A stretch of DNA of 64,000 bases from Nocardia brasiliensis (GTDB lineage: Bacteria; Actinomycetota; Actinomycetes; Mycobacteriales; Mycobacteriaceae): positions 6,510,001 through 6,574,000 of the forward strand of contig NZ_CP046171.1 in assembly GCF_011801125.1 (NCBI RefSeq), read 5' to 3'. Below, piece after piece: positions 1 to 7,930 of this stretch. Position 1 is the stretch's first letter. Every line of letters starts with the position of its first letter. Below the pieces are notes generated by a model. The model worked only from the letters and a program-made list of their open reading frames with translations, ran no database searches and had not been told where the DNA came from. Both the position numbers and the translations under genes were made by a program.

Positions 1-366
1 AGAAGGGATCAGCAGATCGGCAGTGTTGTACAACCTCGGCCGGTCGCCGGGCAAAGTCAGATACTTGCCATGCCCGCTGTGGTCACAATCGGTTGAGCCG
101 CAACGGAATCGGAGCGATACGACACCGAGCCTGCTGTCTGCACCGGTCCGCAGGTACGGGATTGCGAGGAATCCGCGGTAGTCCTCATGCCCAGGGAGCG
201 GATCGTCGACGTACCCGAGCAGAAACGGGTCCAGGCCCTCTCGATCCAGATCTGTCAGGCCCCGGCCGGCCAAATATTCTTCTACTGGGCTGTTGCGGAA
301 CGCTCTCGCGTACTGGGTCGTCGCCTCCTGGAGATAGCTCCGCTGCGAGGCGCTGAGCCGCTGCAA
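1..366 (-). CDS. Phage DNA primase, catalytic half (partial, runs off left edge)
   Basis: The frame is open from a TTG at 366 to the window edge and reads as the start of a primase catalytic domain. It has a YLAGRGL segment and later RFRCGSTDCDHSG, HGKYLTLPGDRP and LYNTADLL, typical of phage primases leading into a Toprim domain. A good AGGAGG sits nine bases before the TTG. It overlaps the zinc-finger ORF (185-580) in another frame, so the two may be separate overlapping genes, as often annotated in cluster A phages, or be joined by a +1 shift. It would synthesise RNA primers for phage replication with the helicase at 1384-2223. Confidence 0.7.
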   Translation of the reverse strand, partial: MQRLSASQRSYLQEATTQYARAFRNSPVEEYLAGRGLTDLDREGLDPFLLGYVDDPLPGHEDYRGFLAIPYLRTGADSRLGVVSLRFRCGSTDCDHSGHGKYLTLPGDRPRLYNTADLLIPS

Positions 367-580
367 ATGTCATGTCCTCCTGGCTTCGGATGATGTCGAT
401 TGCATCACCGGAGACCCCGCACGCGAAGCAATGAAATCGGTTGTGCTCAAACGAAATGCTTGCGCTGGGCCGGGTTTCACCGTGAAACGGGCACAGGGTC
501 TTGTTGTAGGTGTTCCAGTCCTCGGGCGGTTCCCAGCCCGGGAAGTAGCGCTGAATCGCGGCGGCAATCGACGCGCCCAT
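185..580 (-). CDS. Phage primase zinc-binding domain protein (CHC2-like)
   Basis: 131 residues. Positions 20-70 form a CHC2-type zinc finger: CPFH, then a CFACG knuckle about 20 residues later, followed by a helical D-I-I stretch. This domain recognises template at the start of primer synthesis. The last 40 residues are Arg/Pro/Gly-rich and lie antiphase to the catalytic primase frame, so they look like out-of-frame read-through. The functional product probably ends or shifts frame near 320-370. The start ATG lies two bases after the stop of the upstream gene in the same leftward early operon. Confidence 0.75.
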   Translation of the reverse strand: MGASIAAAIQRYFPGWEPPEDWNTYNKTLCPFHGETRPSASISFEHNRFHCFACGVSGDAIDIIRSQEDMTFAAAQRLAAELSPGGDDPVRESVPQQPSRRIFGRPGPDRSGSRGPGPVSARVRRRSAPWA

Positions 581-582
581 CG

Positions 583-954
583 CTATGCGGCCGTCTGAGC
601 GTGCTCGATTGCCCGTGTGAACGCCGCGTAGATCGAGGTCGGCTCGGCAACGCTGTCGTTGGTCAGGTAGACGTCGATGTGGCTGGAGCCTTCGAACGGC
701 TCAGTGAGCAAACCCGTTTCGGCCATCGCCTGCCGAACTGCGTCGGACTCGGGGGTGTCAACGAACGCCTGCTGTTCGTGCCTGATCTCGTCGTAGGAGG
801 TGACAGCCATTCCGCGCTTCCCGGTTCGGGCGGCGTAGATTGCCCCGACCGAGCAGTAGCAGCCGGTATAGGGGTCATACAGTGCGCTCTGACCGAGCCC
901 GTGTGTTTGTAGCAGGTCAAGCGCGATCTTCAGATTCTCAACGACGGTTCGCAT
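583..954 (-). CDS. DUF6197-like phage protein
   Basis: 123 residues, starting at an ATG five bases after a clean AAGGAG. The N-terminal part has the pattern of actinophage DUF6197 proteins: a helix with a leucine repeat, a short Gly-containing loop, then C-Y-C-S-V-G-A-I. No catalytic motif is evident. It sits in the replication operon between endonuclease VII and primase, so a role near DNA metabolism is only an inference. No membrane segment is seen. The family name is from pattern memory. Confidence 0.6.
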   Translation of the reverse strand: MRTVVENLKIALDLLQTHGLGQSALYDPYTGCYCSVGAIYAARTGKRGMAVTSYDEIRHEQQAFVDTPESDAVRQAMAETGLLTEPFEGSSHIDVYLTNDSVAEPTSIYAAFTRAIEHAQTAA

Positions 955-1394
955 CGGACTCCTTGATGTCCGGGCACCACTCGGTGCCCGATGATTCTGC
1001 GTGCGGGCGGGTCGATGAGGTAAGCAACTACCCGCTGAGCGGCCTGGACGTCATCTCTCAAGTGCCCCAGCACATCTCGATTACATTTCTTGCAGAGCAA
1101 TCCCCGCACGACTCCGCTTATGTGGTCGTGATCGACCGCGAGGTTCTTTCTGGCACCGGTAGCTCGTCGGCAGATGTAGCAGGAACCGCCCTGATGGGCG
1201 AGAATCTGCCGGTACTCCTCGGCGGTGATGCCGTAGGTGGCTCCGATGTGCCGGCCGTGGTTGTCTTGGCGTTTCTGTTTACGGCGGTCCCGGTGATGTG
1301 TCGCGCACCGCGGCCCCGGATGAGGCGCAGGCCGGCGGGTGACGACCCCCTGCTCTGTGCAGTCCCGGCACACCTTGCGAGGTCTAGGTGGCAC
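930..1394 (-). CDS. Endonuclease VII-like Holliday-junction nuclease
   Basis: 154 residues. The core (about 50-125) carries YGIT..EY, a CYICRR zinc pair, the catalytic DHDH.SG motif and a second CKKCN zinc pair, the order of T4 gp49-type recombination endonuclease VII. These enzymes cut branched DNA before packaging. An extra C..C pair at the N-terminus suggests a further zinc site. GTG start; the first codons overlap the end of the helicase gene, giving tight coupling. The C-terminal 25 residues extend into the next gene in another frame and may be non-essential. Confidence 0.85.
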   Translation of the reverse strand: MPPRPRKVCRDCTEQGVVTRRPAPHPGPRCATHHRDRRKQKRQDNHGRHIGATYGITAEEYRQILAHQGGSCYICRRATGARKNLAVDHDHISGVVRGLLCKKCNRDVLGHLRDDVQAAQRVVAYLIDPPARRIIGHRVVPGHQGVRCEPSLRI

Positions 1395-2223
1395 GCAGAT
1401 CGCGGATGGTCATGGTGTCGCCGATCCACTCCAGTTCGACGAAGTCCATGCCGGACGGATCGGCCCTGCCGTTGCGGTTCTTCACCGTCGAGACGCCGAG
1501 CACGTCAGGCCCGAACTCGTGCACCGGCTTGTGAAGTGTCAGCACGACTTCGGGAACACGAGTGATCTGTCCCTTCACTCCGCTGAGCGGGATGGGTTTA
1601 CCTGCGTCGTTGTACGGGCCGGTGACATGGTGCAGGCACACGACGCACGCACCGGTCTGACGTGCCATCCCATGTAGGTAGTCGGCGAGAGATTCCAGTC
1701 CGGCGAAGGGGTCATCGGCGCTGCCTGCCGTTGAGACGTTGGTGATGTTGTCGATGACGACGAGGGCTGGGAAATCTCCGTACACCTCGTCGTAGGCGAG
1801 CATCGCGCGCTCGATATCGTCAAGGTCCGGGGACGCTTCGTAGACGAACCTGATCGGAGCCTCCGCCAACTGCTCGTCGACGACGTAGAGATCCCCGGAG
1901 AGCACCCTCCGGGCCGCATCTTCATGTCGCCAGCCGGTCAGGATCGACACCGCCCTTGCCAGCTGGGTAAAAGCATCGGAGTCGGCGCTGAAGTACAAGC
2001 ACGGAACCCGTGAACGTAGTGCGAGCGTGAGGGTGAACAAGCTCTTGCCGGTGCCGGGCGCCGCGGCCACCAACACCATCTGGCCAGCGAGCAGGTCAGT
2101 CCCCTTCGCCGCCAGGGCGCGGAATACCGTCGGCAACGGCCGACCTGCCGAGCCTCGAATCGCCTGGGATTGAAGTAACGTATATACGGTCGGCCTCCAA
2201 ATTCGTGTTTCCGGCCCGGCCAC
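1384..2223 (-). CDS. DnaB/RepA-like replicative helicase ATPase
   Basis: 279 residues, a RecA-fold ATPase. Walker A is AAPGTGKS (about residues 53-60), Walker B is ALVVIDN (about 150), and a conserved CLHH follows strand 4. This fits the DnaB-like or RepA-like ATPases of cluster A phage replication operons, which lack the N-terminal DnaB domain. It likely unwinds DNA for the adjacent primase. GTG start; the stop overlaps the endonuclease VII start. The gene upstream of it (2248) is divergent, so an early promoter may lie near 2225-2247. Confidence 0.8.
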   Translation of the reverse strand: MAGPETRIWRPTVYTLLQSQAIRGSAGRPLPTVFRALAAKGTDLLAGQMVLVAAAPGTGKSLFTLTLALRSRVPCLYFSADSDAFTQLARAVSILTGWRHEDAARRVLSGDLYVVDEQLAEAPIRFVYEASPDLDDIERAMLAYDEVYGDFPALVVIDNITNVSTAGSADDPFAGLESLADYLHGMARQTGACVVCLHHVTGPYNDAGKPIPLSGVKGQITRVPEVVLTLHKPVHEFGPDVLGVSTVKNRNGRADPSGMDFVELEWIGDTMTIRDLRAT

Positions 2224-2235
2224 AGGCCGAGCAGT

Positions 2236-2250
2236 TATGATCTTCCCGTG
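2236..2250 (+). promoter_or_regulatory. Candidate -10 element giving a leaderless transcript
   Basis: TATGAT at 2236-2241 lies six bases before the GTG start at 2248. This spacing in actinobacteria puts the transcript start at the initiation codon. No ribosome-binding site is present between them. No convincing -35 hexamer is seen 17 bases upstream. Confidence 0.45.
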
Positions 2251-3027
2251 ACTGGCTCTTTCATCGGTGGTGGCCGCCGACCGGAGGGCACGCTCGCAAT
2301 CGAAGCGGCGGGCGCGCTACTGGTCACGGCCGATTTTGGCCCAGATCCTGAGCTATTCTTTGTAAACAGGGCTCAGTACATGGCACGGTACTTCCTGATC
2401 AAGCTCGCTACTTACGGATTCACTGCCGGCGCAGACCCTAAGAAGCCCCTTCCAATTCATGACCCCTTGGCGATAAATACATTTCGCGAGCGAATCGCCA
2501 TGATGATCCAACAGGATCTTGAGCTAGATGTCTTTACAAAGCGTGTCATCGCACAGTCCGAAAATATTGATATCGACATTCGACCGGGCTTGCGGCTAAC
2601 GAGCAGCGTAACCGTGAACCCGTGGCAAGATGTCATCACTGTCGGGCACACAATGGGTGCAAGCTTAGCCTACGCTGGATGGCAGGCATTAAAGCACGCC
2701 AATCAGATATTGGACTTCTTCCTTCGCCTTTATACCATCGGAATAGAGCGCGAGGCCAGAATTTCCAATTTAAGACTAAAGGCAGTTCAAGCCGATGTCG
2801 AAATCGTTGTGCAGATCATAGATAGCCTGGAAAGGCGCGAGGGTGACTCCCCCCTTGTAAGTATTGCCGCTGCCGAACTCTTGTCCACCGCTTTGTCTCT
2901 CGATAACCGAATCCTGCAAGCGGTCTCCGCTCGTGAGATAACTCTCGAAGAATCAGACCAACGTCGCCGTCAGGTGCGCGCGATCGTGGGAAGTGAGAGT
3001 GACCAGGTCGGACGGGACGACGCCTAG
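2248..3027 (+). CDS. Unrecognised rightward gene inside the leftward early region (moron candidate)
   Basis: 259 residues, visibly lower in GC than its neighbours and on the opposite strand, with its own probable leaderless promoter. It overlaps the end of the nuclease gene tail-to-tail by four bases. The sequence is soluble-looking: a mixed N-terminal half with several aromatic residues, then a helical, charged C-terminal half (about 165-259). No domain is recognised. Strand, composition and an independent promoter are the classic marks of a lysogenically expressed cargo gene (superinfection exclusion, defence or host benefit), but no function can be read from the residues. Confidence 0.7.
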   Translation: MTGSFIGGGRRPEGTLAIEAAGALLVTADFGPDPELFFVNRAQYMARYFLIKLATYGFTAGADPKKPLPIHDPLAINTFRERIAMMIQQDLELDVFTKRVIAQSENIDIDIRPGLRLTSSVTVNPWQDVITVGHTMGASLAYAGWQALKHANQILDFFLRLYTIGIEREARISNLRLKAVQADVEIVVQIIDSLERREGDSPLVSIAAAELLSTALSLDNRILQAVSAREITLEESDQRRRQVRAIVGSESDQVGRDDA

Positions 3028-3869
3028 GCAGCGAACTCGCACGACGAAGCGACCGCGCAGAAACGGCACTTTGCGGGCTCAGGAGCCGGAGAGAACCGCT
3101 CAGCCGCGATGTCGTCGGCAAGCTGATGGAACTCCTCCGTGACTCGCTCGACGGTCCACTCCGTCAGGTCATAGTCGAACGTCGGCTTGCCGGTCCTCGC
3201 CATCCAATAGTCCCCGACCCAGGGTTGCTCCATGCCGTACTTGACCGCGAGAGCAACGCTGTAGGTCCCGAGCTGGAAGTCATCGCCGGGCGTGTTGCCA
3301 CTCTTGTTGTCTCGCACCCGCACACGACCGGTCGTCTCGTCCACAATCACCGCGTCGATGAATCCGCGGACAGTGACGCCGGCCAGATCGACGACGAACC
3401 CAAGTTCTATGCCGGGTTCGCCGTTCGGATCTATCCAGATGACTTCGTTCGGGTGTTTCTCGTACCACGCCGGATAGCGCTCGACCTGGTCGAGCCCAAG
3501 ACCGAATCGGCGCTGGATGTCCTGCGGTCCCGCATACGGCCCCGACCGGAACCAGTACGTGAGGTTCGGTGTCTCCGCGGTCATCTCGTTCGTTGCACGG
3601 GCGTAAGACTCGCGGAACACGTCTTGCATCGCGTCGACGGTCATCTTTCGACCCGATCGCTCGTATGCCTCTGCGGCCTCGTGGAACGCCGTACCTTGAG
3701 GCAGCCAGGCGGCCGGCCGTTGCCAGGCGCCCTCGATCCTTTCCAAGTAGTAGCCATATGGGCATCGGTTGTAAGTCTTGTGCTGGGAAACAGAGAGGGG
3801 CCGCCCTGGTCCGGGCGGCCCCTCGTCTGCGGCAAGTTCACGGTCCCCCGACCGATCCGGTCCTACCAC
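3024..3869 (-). CDS. Cas4/RecB-family PD-(D/E)XK exonuclease with Fe-S cysteines
   Basis: 281 residues. It starts SVSQHKTYNRCPY, then G.AFH.A..AYE, a central strand with GFIDAVIVD followed by RVRDNKSG (the D...DxK nuclease core), a QLGTYS helix, and a C-terminal CRFCAV.SSC cluster. With the first Cys (CPY) this makes a four-cysteine Fe-S site as in Cas4 and AddB nucleases. It would resect DNA ends during phage recombination. GTG start after AAGGAG with seven-base spacing. It is the leftward neighbour of the repressor-side genes. Confidence 0.85.
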   Translation of the reverse strand: MVGPDRSGDRELAADEGPPGPGRPLSVSQHKTYNRCPYGYYLERIEGAWQRPAAWLPQGTAFHEAAEAYERSGRKMTVDAMQDVFRESYARATNEMTAETPNLTYWFRSGPYAGPQDIQRRFGLGLDQVERYPAWYEKHPNEVIWIDPNGEPGIELGFVVDLAGVTVRGFIDAVIVDETTGRVRVRDNKSGNTPGDDFQLGTYSVALAVKYGMEQPWVGDYWMARTGKPTFDYDLTEWTVERVTEEFHQLADDIAAERFSPAPEPAKCRFCAVASSCEFAA

Positions 3870-3887
3870 CTATAACTCCTTATTCGT

Positions 3888-4163
3888 TTATGCGCCTGGC
3901 CCCTCCATGTTGAGTCGGTAGCAAGACCGGAATCCCTCGCCGAACATCAGGGCAGGGTCCTCAACGCGTGTCTCGGTTCGCAACACGCCTTTGTGCTTGC
4001 GTATGAATTCACTTACCGGCAACCAGAGTTCGTCATCCTCAGGCAGCATCAAGCTGCGACGAACCCACAACAACAGACAGTCCGTCGTTCCCTCAAAAAC
4101 AGCCCTCACCCACGGTAAATGATCTACTACCACCGAAGCTCCGGGGTGTAGTAGTTCCACCAA
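3888..4163 (-). CDS. Small hypothetical phage protein
   Basis: About 90 residues. Two starts are possible, TTG at 4163 or GTG at 4160, both after a GGGGAAGGG purine tract. It mixes a hydrophobic N-terminal segment (CLLLWVRRSL) with charged turns and has no recognised motif. It lies between the repressor and the nuclease, where L5 relatives also carry small orphans. No function is assigned. Confidence 0.55.
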   Translation of the reverse strand: MVELLHPGASVVVDHLPWVRAVFEGTTDCLLLWVRRSLMLPEDDELWLPVSEFIRKHKGVLRTETRVEDPALMFGEGFRSCYRLNMEGPGA

Positions 4164-4179
4164 TCCAGCTGCCCTTCCC

Positions 4180-4683
4180 CTACGGGTCTCTCGGCGGAAA
4201 GACCCAGATCAACTTTCCCCTGGATGTCAGCCGAGTGTGCGAGTTGAGCCTGATCAACAGGTTCCCGTCGCTCTCCTGCCGTTCGCGGTACACGAACCCG
4301 CCGTACTTCGAGACTCCGTAGATAGGTGGCTGATGCGGATCGAACTCCAGTACGTAGTTGTACTTTCGTAGCATTTCGTACCAGCTTCGCAGCCCCTTCA
4401 GCTTGCGCTCCGACATCCCCACCCCACCAGAGGCGATGTACTCGCCGTGGTCGCGCAGCCTCTGGTATGGCATCGCGGCCTGTTGGTCGGACGGAACCTT
4501 CCACGGGAAGTGCTCTGCTACCTCACGACGAGGAGTTTTCAGCGGTTCGATCCCGTGACGTTTGGCAAACTGCTGAACGTTCTGGCGGCTCGTGTCAAAG
4601 CGAGTCGCGATCTCTGCCCAACTCTCCCCGGCTTCGACCAGCGCCCTGACGACGTCGGCTGACAATCCATCTGCTGTATTCAT
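4180..4683 (-). CDS. Immunity repressor, mycobacteriophage L5 gp71-like
   Basis: 167 residues. A helix-turn-helix (about 20-41: SWAEIATRF-TSRQNVQQF) is followed by the signature of the L5-type repressor: QRLRDHGEY, a SW..MLR segment, VLEFDP, and LIRLNSHTRLT..G.L.W near the end. From memory these blocks match L5 gp71, including its length (183 aa). Such repressors keep the prophage silent by binding 13-bp stoperators at promoters and across the genome. The ATG at 4683 was chosen because AGGA lies seven bases before it; a GTG at 4719 is possible but lacks a site. Candidate stoperators lie just upstream (4728-4760). Confidence 0.9.
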   Translation of the reverse strand: MNTADGLSADVVRALVEAGESWAEIATRFDTSRQNVQQFAKRHGIEPLKTPRREVAEHFPWKVPSDQQAAMPYQRLRDHGEYIASGGVGMSERKLKGLRSWYEMLRKYNYVLEFDPHQPPIYGVSKYGGFVYRERQESDGNLLIRLNSHTRLTSRGKLIWVFPPRDP

Positions 4684-4727
4684 TTGTATTTCCTGTTTGG
4701 ACGTATCTTCCGCTGCCACACCCCACA

Positions 4728-4760
4728 GGTTGACATCTGGATCGCACGCATGTCAATCGC
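4728..4760. promoter_or_regulatory. Two stoperator-like sites upstream of the repressor
   Basis: The minus strand reads CCAGATGTCAAC at 4740-4729, and the plus strand reads GCATGTCAATCG at 4749-4760. Both hold the TGTCAA core of the L5 stoperator (GGTGGATGTCAAG type). Its complement is TTGACA, a -35 hexamer. The second site places TTGACA on the minus strand 68 bases before the repressor ATG, so it may be part of the repressor promoter and of autoregulation. Confidence 0.6.
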
Positions 4761-5544
4761 CGTTACATCCTCTCACCACCTCGCCCCACAACCCCCCTCG
4801 AACAGATATTCGAACCACGTCCTTTCAACCTACAGCACTCAAGCTGCTCAAATTCCTACGGCCGCACCATCAGCTACCGTCGGCCCATGACCGTACGATG
4901 CCTCGGCATCCGCCCCTATGCCCTACAAGCCTGCTACCCAAACCACTGTCACGTCAACAACTTTGGCAGAGTACTTTTACCTGTCCATGGGTATCTGACG
5001 CCGGGCCTCTTTGGAGCTGGACCCACCAAGCCTCCACAGGTCCCGAACGATGGGCTCGTGCTCAAACCTTCACTACCCGAAACACTCTGTAGCCCTTTGG
5101 ATTCGGATCAAGCCTTCACCACCGCATTGATGATGCACTCAACACCACCAACCCACTGAACGCCACGCGCAGGAATCAGGGCCTGATCCAGGTTCGAGTA
5201 ACACTCATACAGCTGACCGTACGGCCGAGTTCTACGTAATATATTGCAAGACAACGGTTTATGCCGCTACCTGCGGGAGATTCGGAGGTTGGCAGCCGGA
5301 ACCGCGGCGATTCATGACCGGCTTTCTGATACGACCGTCTTCGGGATCACGCCCGATCAGGGGTACTCGTGCCGCAGCCTCTACGGCAGGTAGCGAGCCG
5401 GTGCAGCGCTGCACCTTGTCGCTGCCGGCGTCAGCCCATGGCTGCTTCGGCGCCTCGGCATGAAGACCAGGCGAAACACCTGCAAGGTGGGAGCTTCAGC
5501 TACCGGACCGACACCAAGGCGATCGGTCCGGCCGCCTCTATCGA
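4761..5544. other. Gene-free immunity-region spacer
   Basis: No convincing gene in either direction. The first half (to about 5160) is C/A-rich on the plus strand and visibly unlike the flanking coding DNA. The second half holds an inverted repeat, CGCTACCTGC near 5264-5273 and GCAGGTAGCG near 5387-5396, about 115 bases apart, and an AT-rich patch at 5235-5246. It could hold rightward promoters or a small RNA. Nothing further is supported. Confidence 0.5.
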
Positions 5545-5820
5545 TCACCCCAGCCGCCACGCATCGGGCAGCCGTCCGCCCCCGCTCAGATGCTCGTCTA
5601 GCAGTTCCATCGCTTCGGCCGCCTCACGGTGATACTCGGCGATCTCGTCATAGAACTTGGCAGTCTCGGACGCCGAGCGGTTCTCATCGGCGTAGTACTC
5701 GGTTGCCGTGTCACTGACGACTGCCACTGCCGCACGAAATCTCTCGAGCAGCGCGTTCGGATCGCACCCGTCCGCCGCCTCGGGGCGGGGATCGGAGACT
5801 TCTCTTGCCATCGGATTCAT
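5545..5820 (-). CDS. Small acidic hypothetical protein
   Basis: 91 residues, mostly helical, acidic, with repeated Ala/Glu and Tyr (EIAEYHREAAEAMELL). The start is well supported: AAAGGA seven bases before ATG 5820. No domain is recognised. It is the last gene of the chain of small leftward genes that starts near 10.7 kb, and a hairpin lies 32 bases before its start. Confidence 0.6.
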   Translation of the reverse strand: MNPMAREVSDPRPEAADGCDPNALLERFRAAVAVVSDTATEYYADENRSASETAKFYDEIAEYHREAAEAMELLDEHLSGGGRLPDAWRLG

Positions 5821-5852
5821 AGCTGTTTCCTTTCATCACTGGACAGCAAGAA

Positions 5853-5879
5853 GGGCCACGGACCGGCAGTCCGTGACCC
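5853..5879 (-). terminator. Gene-end hairpin
   Basis: Stem of 11 positions (GGGCCACGGAC against GTCCGTGACCC, one mismatch) with a five-base loop, starting ten bases after the stop of the upstream leftward gene. No T-run follows. It is one of several such hairpins in this operon. Confidence 0.55.
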
Positions 5880-5889
5880 AACTTCCGGC

Positions 5890-6189
5890 TCAGTACGCGT
5901 TCACCAGCCCGACGACCCCTGTGCTTTCCCTCAGCGTCTCACCTCGCTCCGCCAGTACTTCGTCCTGCGTTATCGAGCGTTCGACGAGGGCAGCACGAAA
6001 GGCGCTCTCTTGTAGGTCAATCGCATCTTGGTACGGCTCGGTCATGTTCAAACCGTCGATGATGAGATGGCGCGCACGGTCGAACGCGGCGAGGATGCGG
6101 GAGACATCCTCTGACGCTGTGATTTCATTCAGCTTCTTCGGGCGAGGGATAGCTCCCGGCTGATTCCGACAGCCGGGAGCTATCCGCAT
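5890..6189 (-). CDS. Small hypothetical phage protein, start uncertain
   Basis: Up to 99 residues. The C-terminal 75 residues (from ITASEDVSRIL) look like a real helical protein. The first 20 residues are translated from the arm of a 15-bp hairpin (6147-6185), which elsewhere in this operon lies outside genes. No ATG, GTG or TTG occurs between the hairpin and the conserved-looking part, so either the hairpin is coding or a CTG near 6132 is used. Function unknown. Confidence 0.5.
   Translation of the reverse strand: MRIAPGCRNQPGAIPRPKKLNEITASEDVSRILAAFDRARHLIIDGLNMTEPYQDAIDLQESAFRAALVERSITQDEVLAERGETLRESTGVVGLVNAY
6147..6185 (-). terminator. Strong gene-end hairpin with shared loop
   Basis: Perfect 15-bp stem (GGATAGCTCCCGGCT and its complement) with loop GATTCCGAC, 15 bases after the stop of the DUF932 gene. 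The 17-base apex GGCTGATTCCGACAGCC is repeated exactly in the hairpin at 9741-9765. Confidence 0.65.
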
Positions 6190-6200
6190 GGGCCAAACCT

Positions 6201-7286
6201 TCAGGCGGACATCAATACTCGGTTCAGCATGCCAAGCGCCTCCGCGTCCGCCTCGCCGGTCTTGCCGGTGATCGCGTTGGACATGTTGCGTTCAGCGCGC
6301 GAGGTCTCCCCGCGCACGGTGGAGCCATGGTGGTTGTAGGTGTTGACCGACTGGAGGACTCCGAACGCTGTGCCGCGCCAGGGCGCGGCCCTCATGTCGG
6401 TGTTGTACATGGTGGTTAGCGCGTCGCGTCTGTTCTCTGCCATCGTGCGTCCGCGGCCCTTCTCCTCCGGGACCGGTGCCCACAGCGTCAGGAACTCCGA
6501 GAACTGGCGATCAGTAACCGTTGTCGCACACAGGTCTGCTACGGTGGCCGCGAAGTCGTCGGCGGACTCTACGACGATTCCCAAGGCTTGACGTGCGTCC
6601 CCGATCTTGTCGAGCGAGTTCTTCGTGCGCTTGAACTTGAAACGCTTTCCAGACGCGCGAGCTTCGCCCATGGCCCCGCAGTGTGTGTTGTCACAGACTA
6701 CGATCGTTTGCACGGCCGAGAACTGAGTAGCGACTGTTCCATCGTGCGAAGAACTTGCGAGCACCGACGAACGGAACTCCACACCTTCCTTGGTCTTCAC
6801 GTTCTCGGGACGTTCGAGCTGCACCCATGCCTGAGCGCCGCCTTTAAGCAGTCCGGCGGAACCGATTCCGAGCGAATCAGTGGTAACCGCAAGTCCGTCG
6901 GGGGTGATCAGGCTCGCCAGGTTGTCTAGCAACCATTCCTGGAACTGGTGAATACGATAGCCCTGCTTGAAGACTCCGAGAAGCGCGCCAGTATCGGACC
7001 TGTAGATGACCTTCCGAGAATCGTTTGTAATCGTGCGAAACATTGCACCGTTGTCGTCGATGTTGGTGAAGTTTTCGACCGTGCCGTGGATGTCGTAGCG
7101 GATCGGTGCCGATTGCGCCTCCCAGTTGAACAGCCGGGAGACGACATCGGCCACCGGAACGAATCCTTTGTAGTGGTTTGGCTGGTCACCTTGAACAGAC
7201 TTGCGGTAATGCCAAGCTGTTCCACGTTTCTCAGTCATGCCGATCAACGTATAAGTGTTCAACCACTCGATTGTTTCCTTTGACAT
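6201..7286 (-). CDS. DUF932 (phage/plasmid-like TIGR03299) protein
   Basis: 361 residues. It has the layout of the DUF932/TIGR03299 family common in actinophages and plasmids: an N-terminal GTAWHY, a middle with FKQGYRIHQFQEWLLDNL and TDSLGIGSAGLLKGGAQAWV, VVCDNTHCGAM, and a C-terminal helical part with TAFGVLQSVNTYNHH. Its biochemical role is unknown; related proteins are early and abundant. The ATG at 7286 is chosen because AAAGG lies eight bases upstream; a GTG three codons earlier is also open. It is the largest gene of the small-gene chain and is bounded by hairpins on both sides. Confidence 0.8.
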   Translation of the reverse strand: MSKETIEWLNTYTLIGMTEKRGTAWHYRKSVQGDQPNHYKGFVPVADVVSRLFNWEAQSAPIRYDIHGTVENFTNIDDNGAMFRTITNDSRKVIYRSDTGALLGVFKQGYRIHQFQEWLLDNLASLITPDGLAVTTDSLGIGSAGLLKGGAQAWVQLERPENVKTKEGVEFRSSVLASSSHDGTVATQFSAVQTIVVCDNTHCGAMGEARASGKRFKFKRTKNSLDKIGDARQALGIVVESADDFAATVADLCATTVTDRQFSEFLTLWAPVPEEKGRGRTMAENRRDALTTMYNTDMRAAPWRGTAFGVLQSVNTYNHHGSTVRGETSRAERNMSNAITGKTGEADAEALGMLNRVLMSA

Positions 7287-7317
7287 TGAATGCACCTTTC
7301 TGTTTTGAACGAGCGAA

Positions 7318-7346
7318 CGGTCACCGAACCCGATATTCGGTGACCG
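7318..7346 (-). terminator. Gene-end hairpin
   Basis: 11-bp perfect stem CGGTCACCGAA / TTCGGTGACCG with a seven-base loop. It lies between the stop at 7384 and the DUF932 start. Confidence 0.6.
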
Positions 7347-7383
7347 CTCTCCAGCTCAAACACAGCGCAATTTAGCCAGACCT

Positions 7384-7626
7384 TTATCTATCGTCTATCA
7401 ACACTCCCGTTTCTTCATATAGCACTTCGGCAGCAGAGTCGATGTTTCCTACATCCTCGAATTCGAAGGAGTCCCGCTCACAGTATTGAAACCCATCGTC
7501 GTCGAGAGACGCGACGTCGTTAGCAATGTCGTCGGCGTAATCAGAATCGAGATGGAAATCATCGGGAACGGACACCCTTACTTCATGGTCGCTGGTTTCC
7601 TGCCAGCGCAGGATTATCGTCTTCAT
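7384..7626 (-). CDS. Small acidic protein, paralogue of 7931-8155
   Basis: 80 residues, starting MKTIILRWQETSDHEVRVSVP; the rest is strongly acidic (many Asp/Glu). The opening closely matches the product of 7931-8155, so the two are tandem paralogues flanking one gene. The ATG overlaps the stop of the upstream gene as ATGA, giving translational coupling. The small, acidic beta-start fold could suit an inhibitor or DNA mimic, but this is only a guess. Confidence 0.6.
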   Translation of the reverse strand: MKTIILRWQETSDHEVRVSVPDDFHLDSDYADDIANDVASLDDDGFQYCERDSFEFEDVGNIDSAAEVLYEETGVLIDDR

Positions 7627-7922
7627 GACTGGCCCCACTCGGCTATCTCGTTGGCGCATTCGGCTTCAAAGTACCCCATGCCTCGCAGAATAATTCCTTC
7701 AATACCCCGGCCCCTCAGCCGTGCGAGATGTGCCAGATCTCCCACGAAATCGCTTGCTACTTCGTCGAATACGTCGGCATCGCTCAGAGTGTTCCGGCCG
7801 TCGATCTGCCCCGTTCCACGCCCAAATCTATCGAGGGCCGCCGATACCGCCTGCGCGTAGACTTCGAGACCGATATCCGCCCACCTCGCGCGCTTTTGAT
7901 TCACGCCTGTTTCGGTGTACAT
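7623..7922 (-). CDS. Hypothetical helical phage protein
   Basis: 99 residues, starting MYTETGVNQKRARW. It is helical with a Gly/Arg turn region and a C-terminus GMGYFEAECANEIAEW. The ATG at 7922 was preferred over a far-upstream start, which would run through the neighbouring gene. It sits between two paralogous small acidic genes, starts eight bases after one and overlaps the other by ATGA, so the three form one translational unit. No family is recognised. Confidence 0.6.
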   Translation of the reverse strand: MYTETGVNQKRARWADIGLEVYAQAVSAALDRFGRGTGQIDGRNTLSDADVFDEVASDFVGDLAHLARLRGRGIEGIILRGMGYFEAECANEIAEWGQS

Positions 7923-7930
7923 GTCTAATC

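Noticed and set aside
753..765. GGTGTCAACGAAC resembling a stoperator
   Set aside because: Lies inside a coding gene and matches only the six-base core; one such match is expected by chance.
4592..5159. Several overlapping plus-strand frames of 66-166 codons
   Set aside because: His/Pro/Thr-rich, no ribosome sites, two overlap the repressor gene; look like chance frames in C/A-rich spacer DNA.
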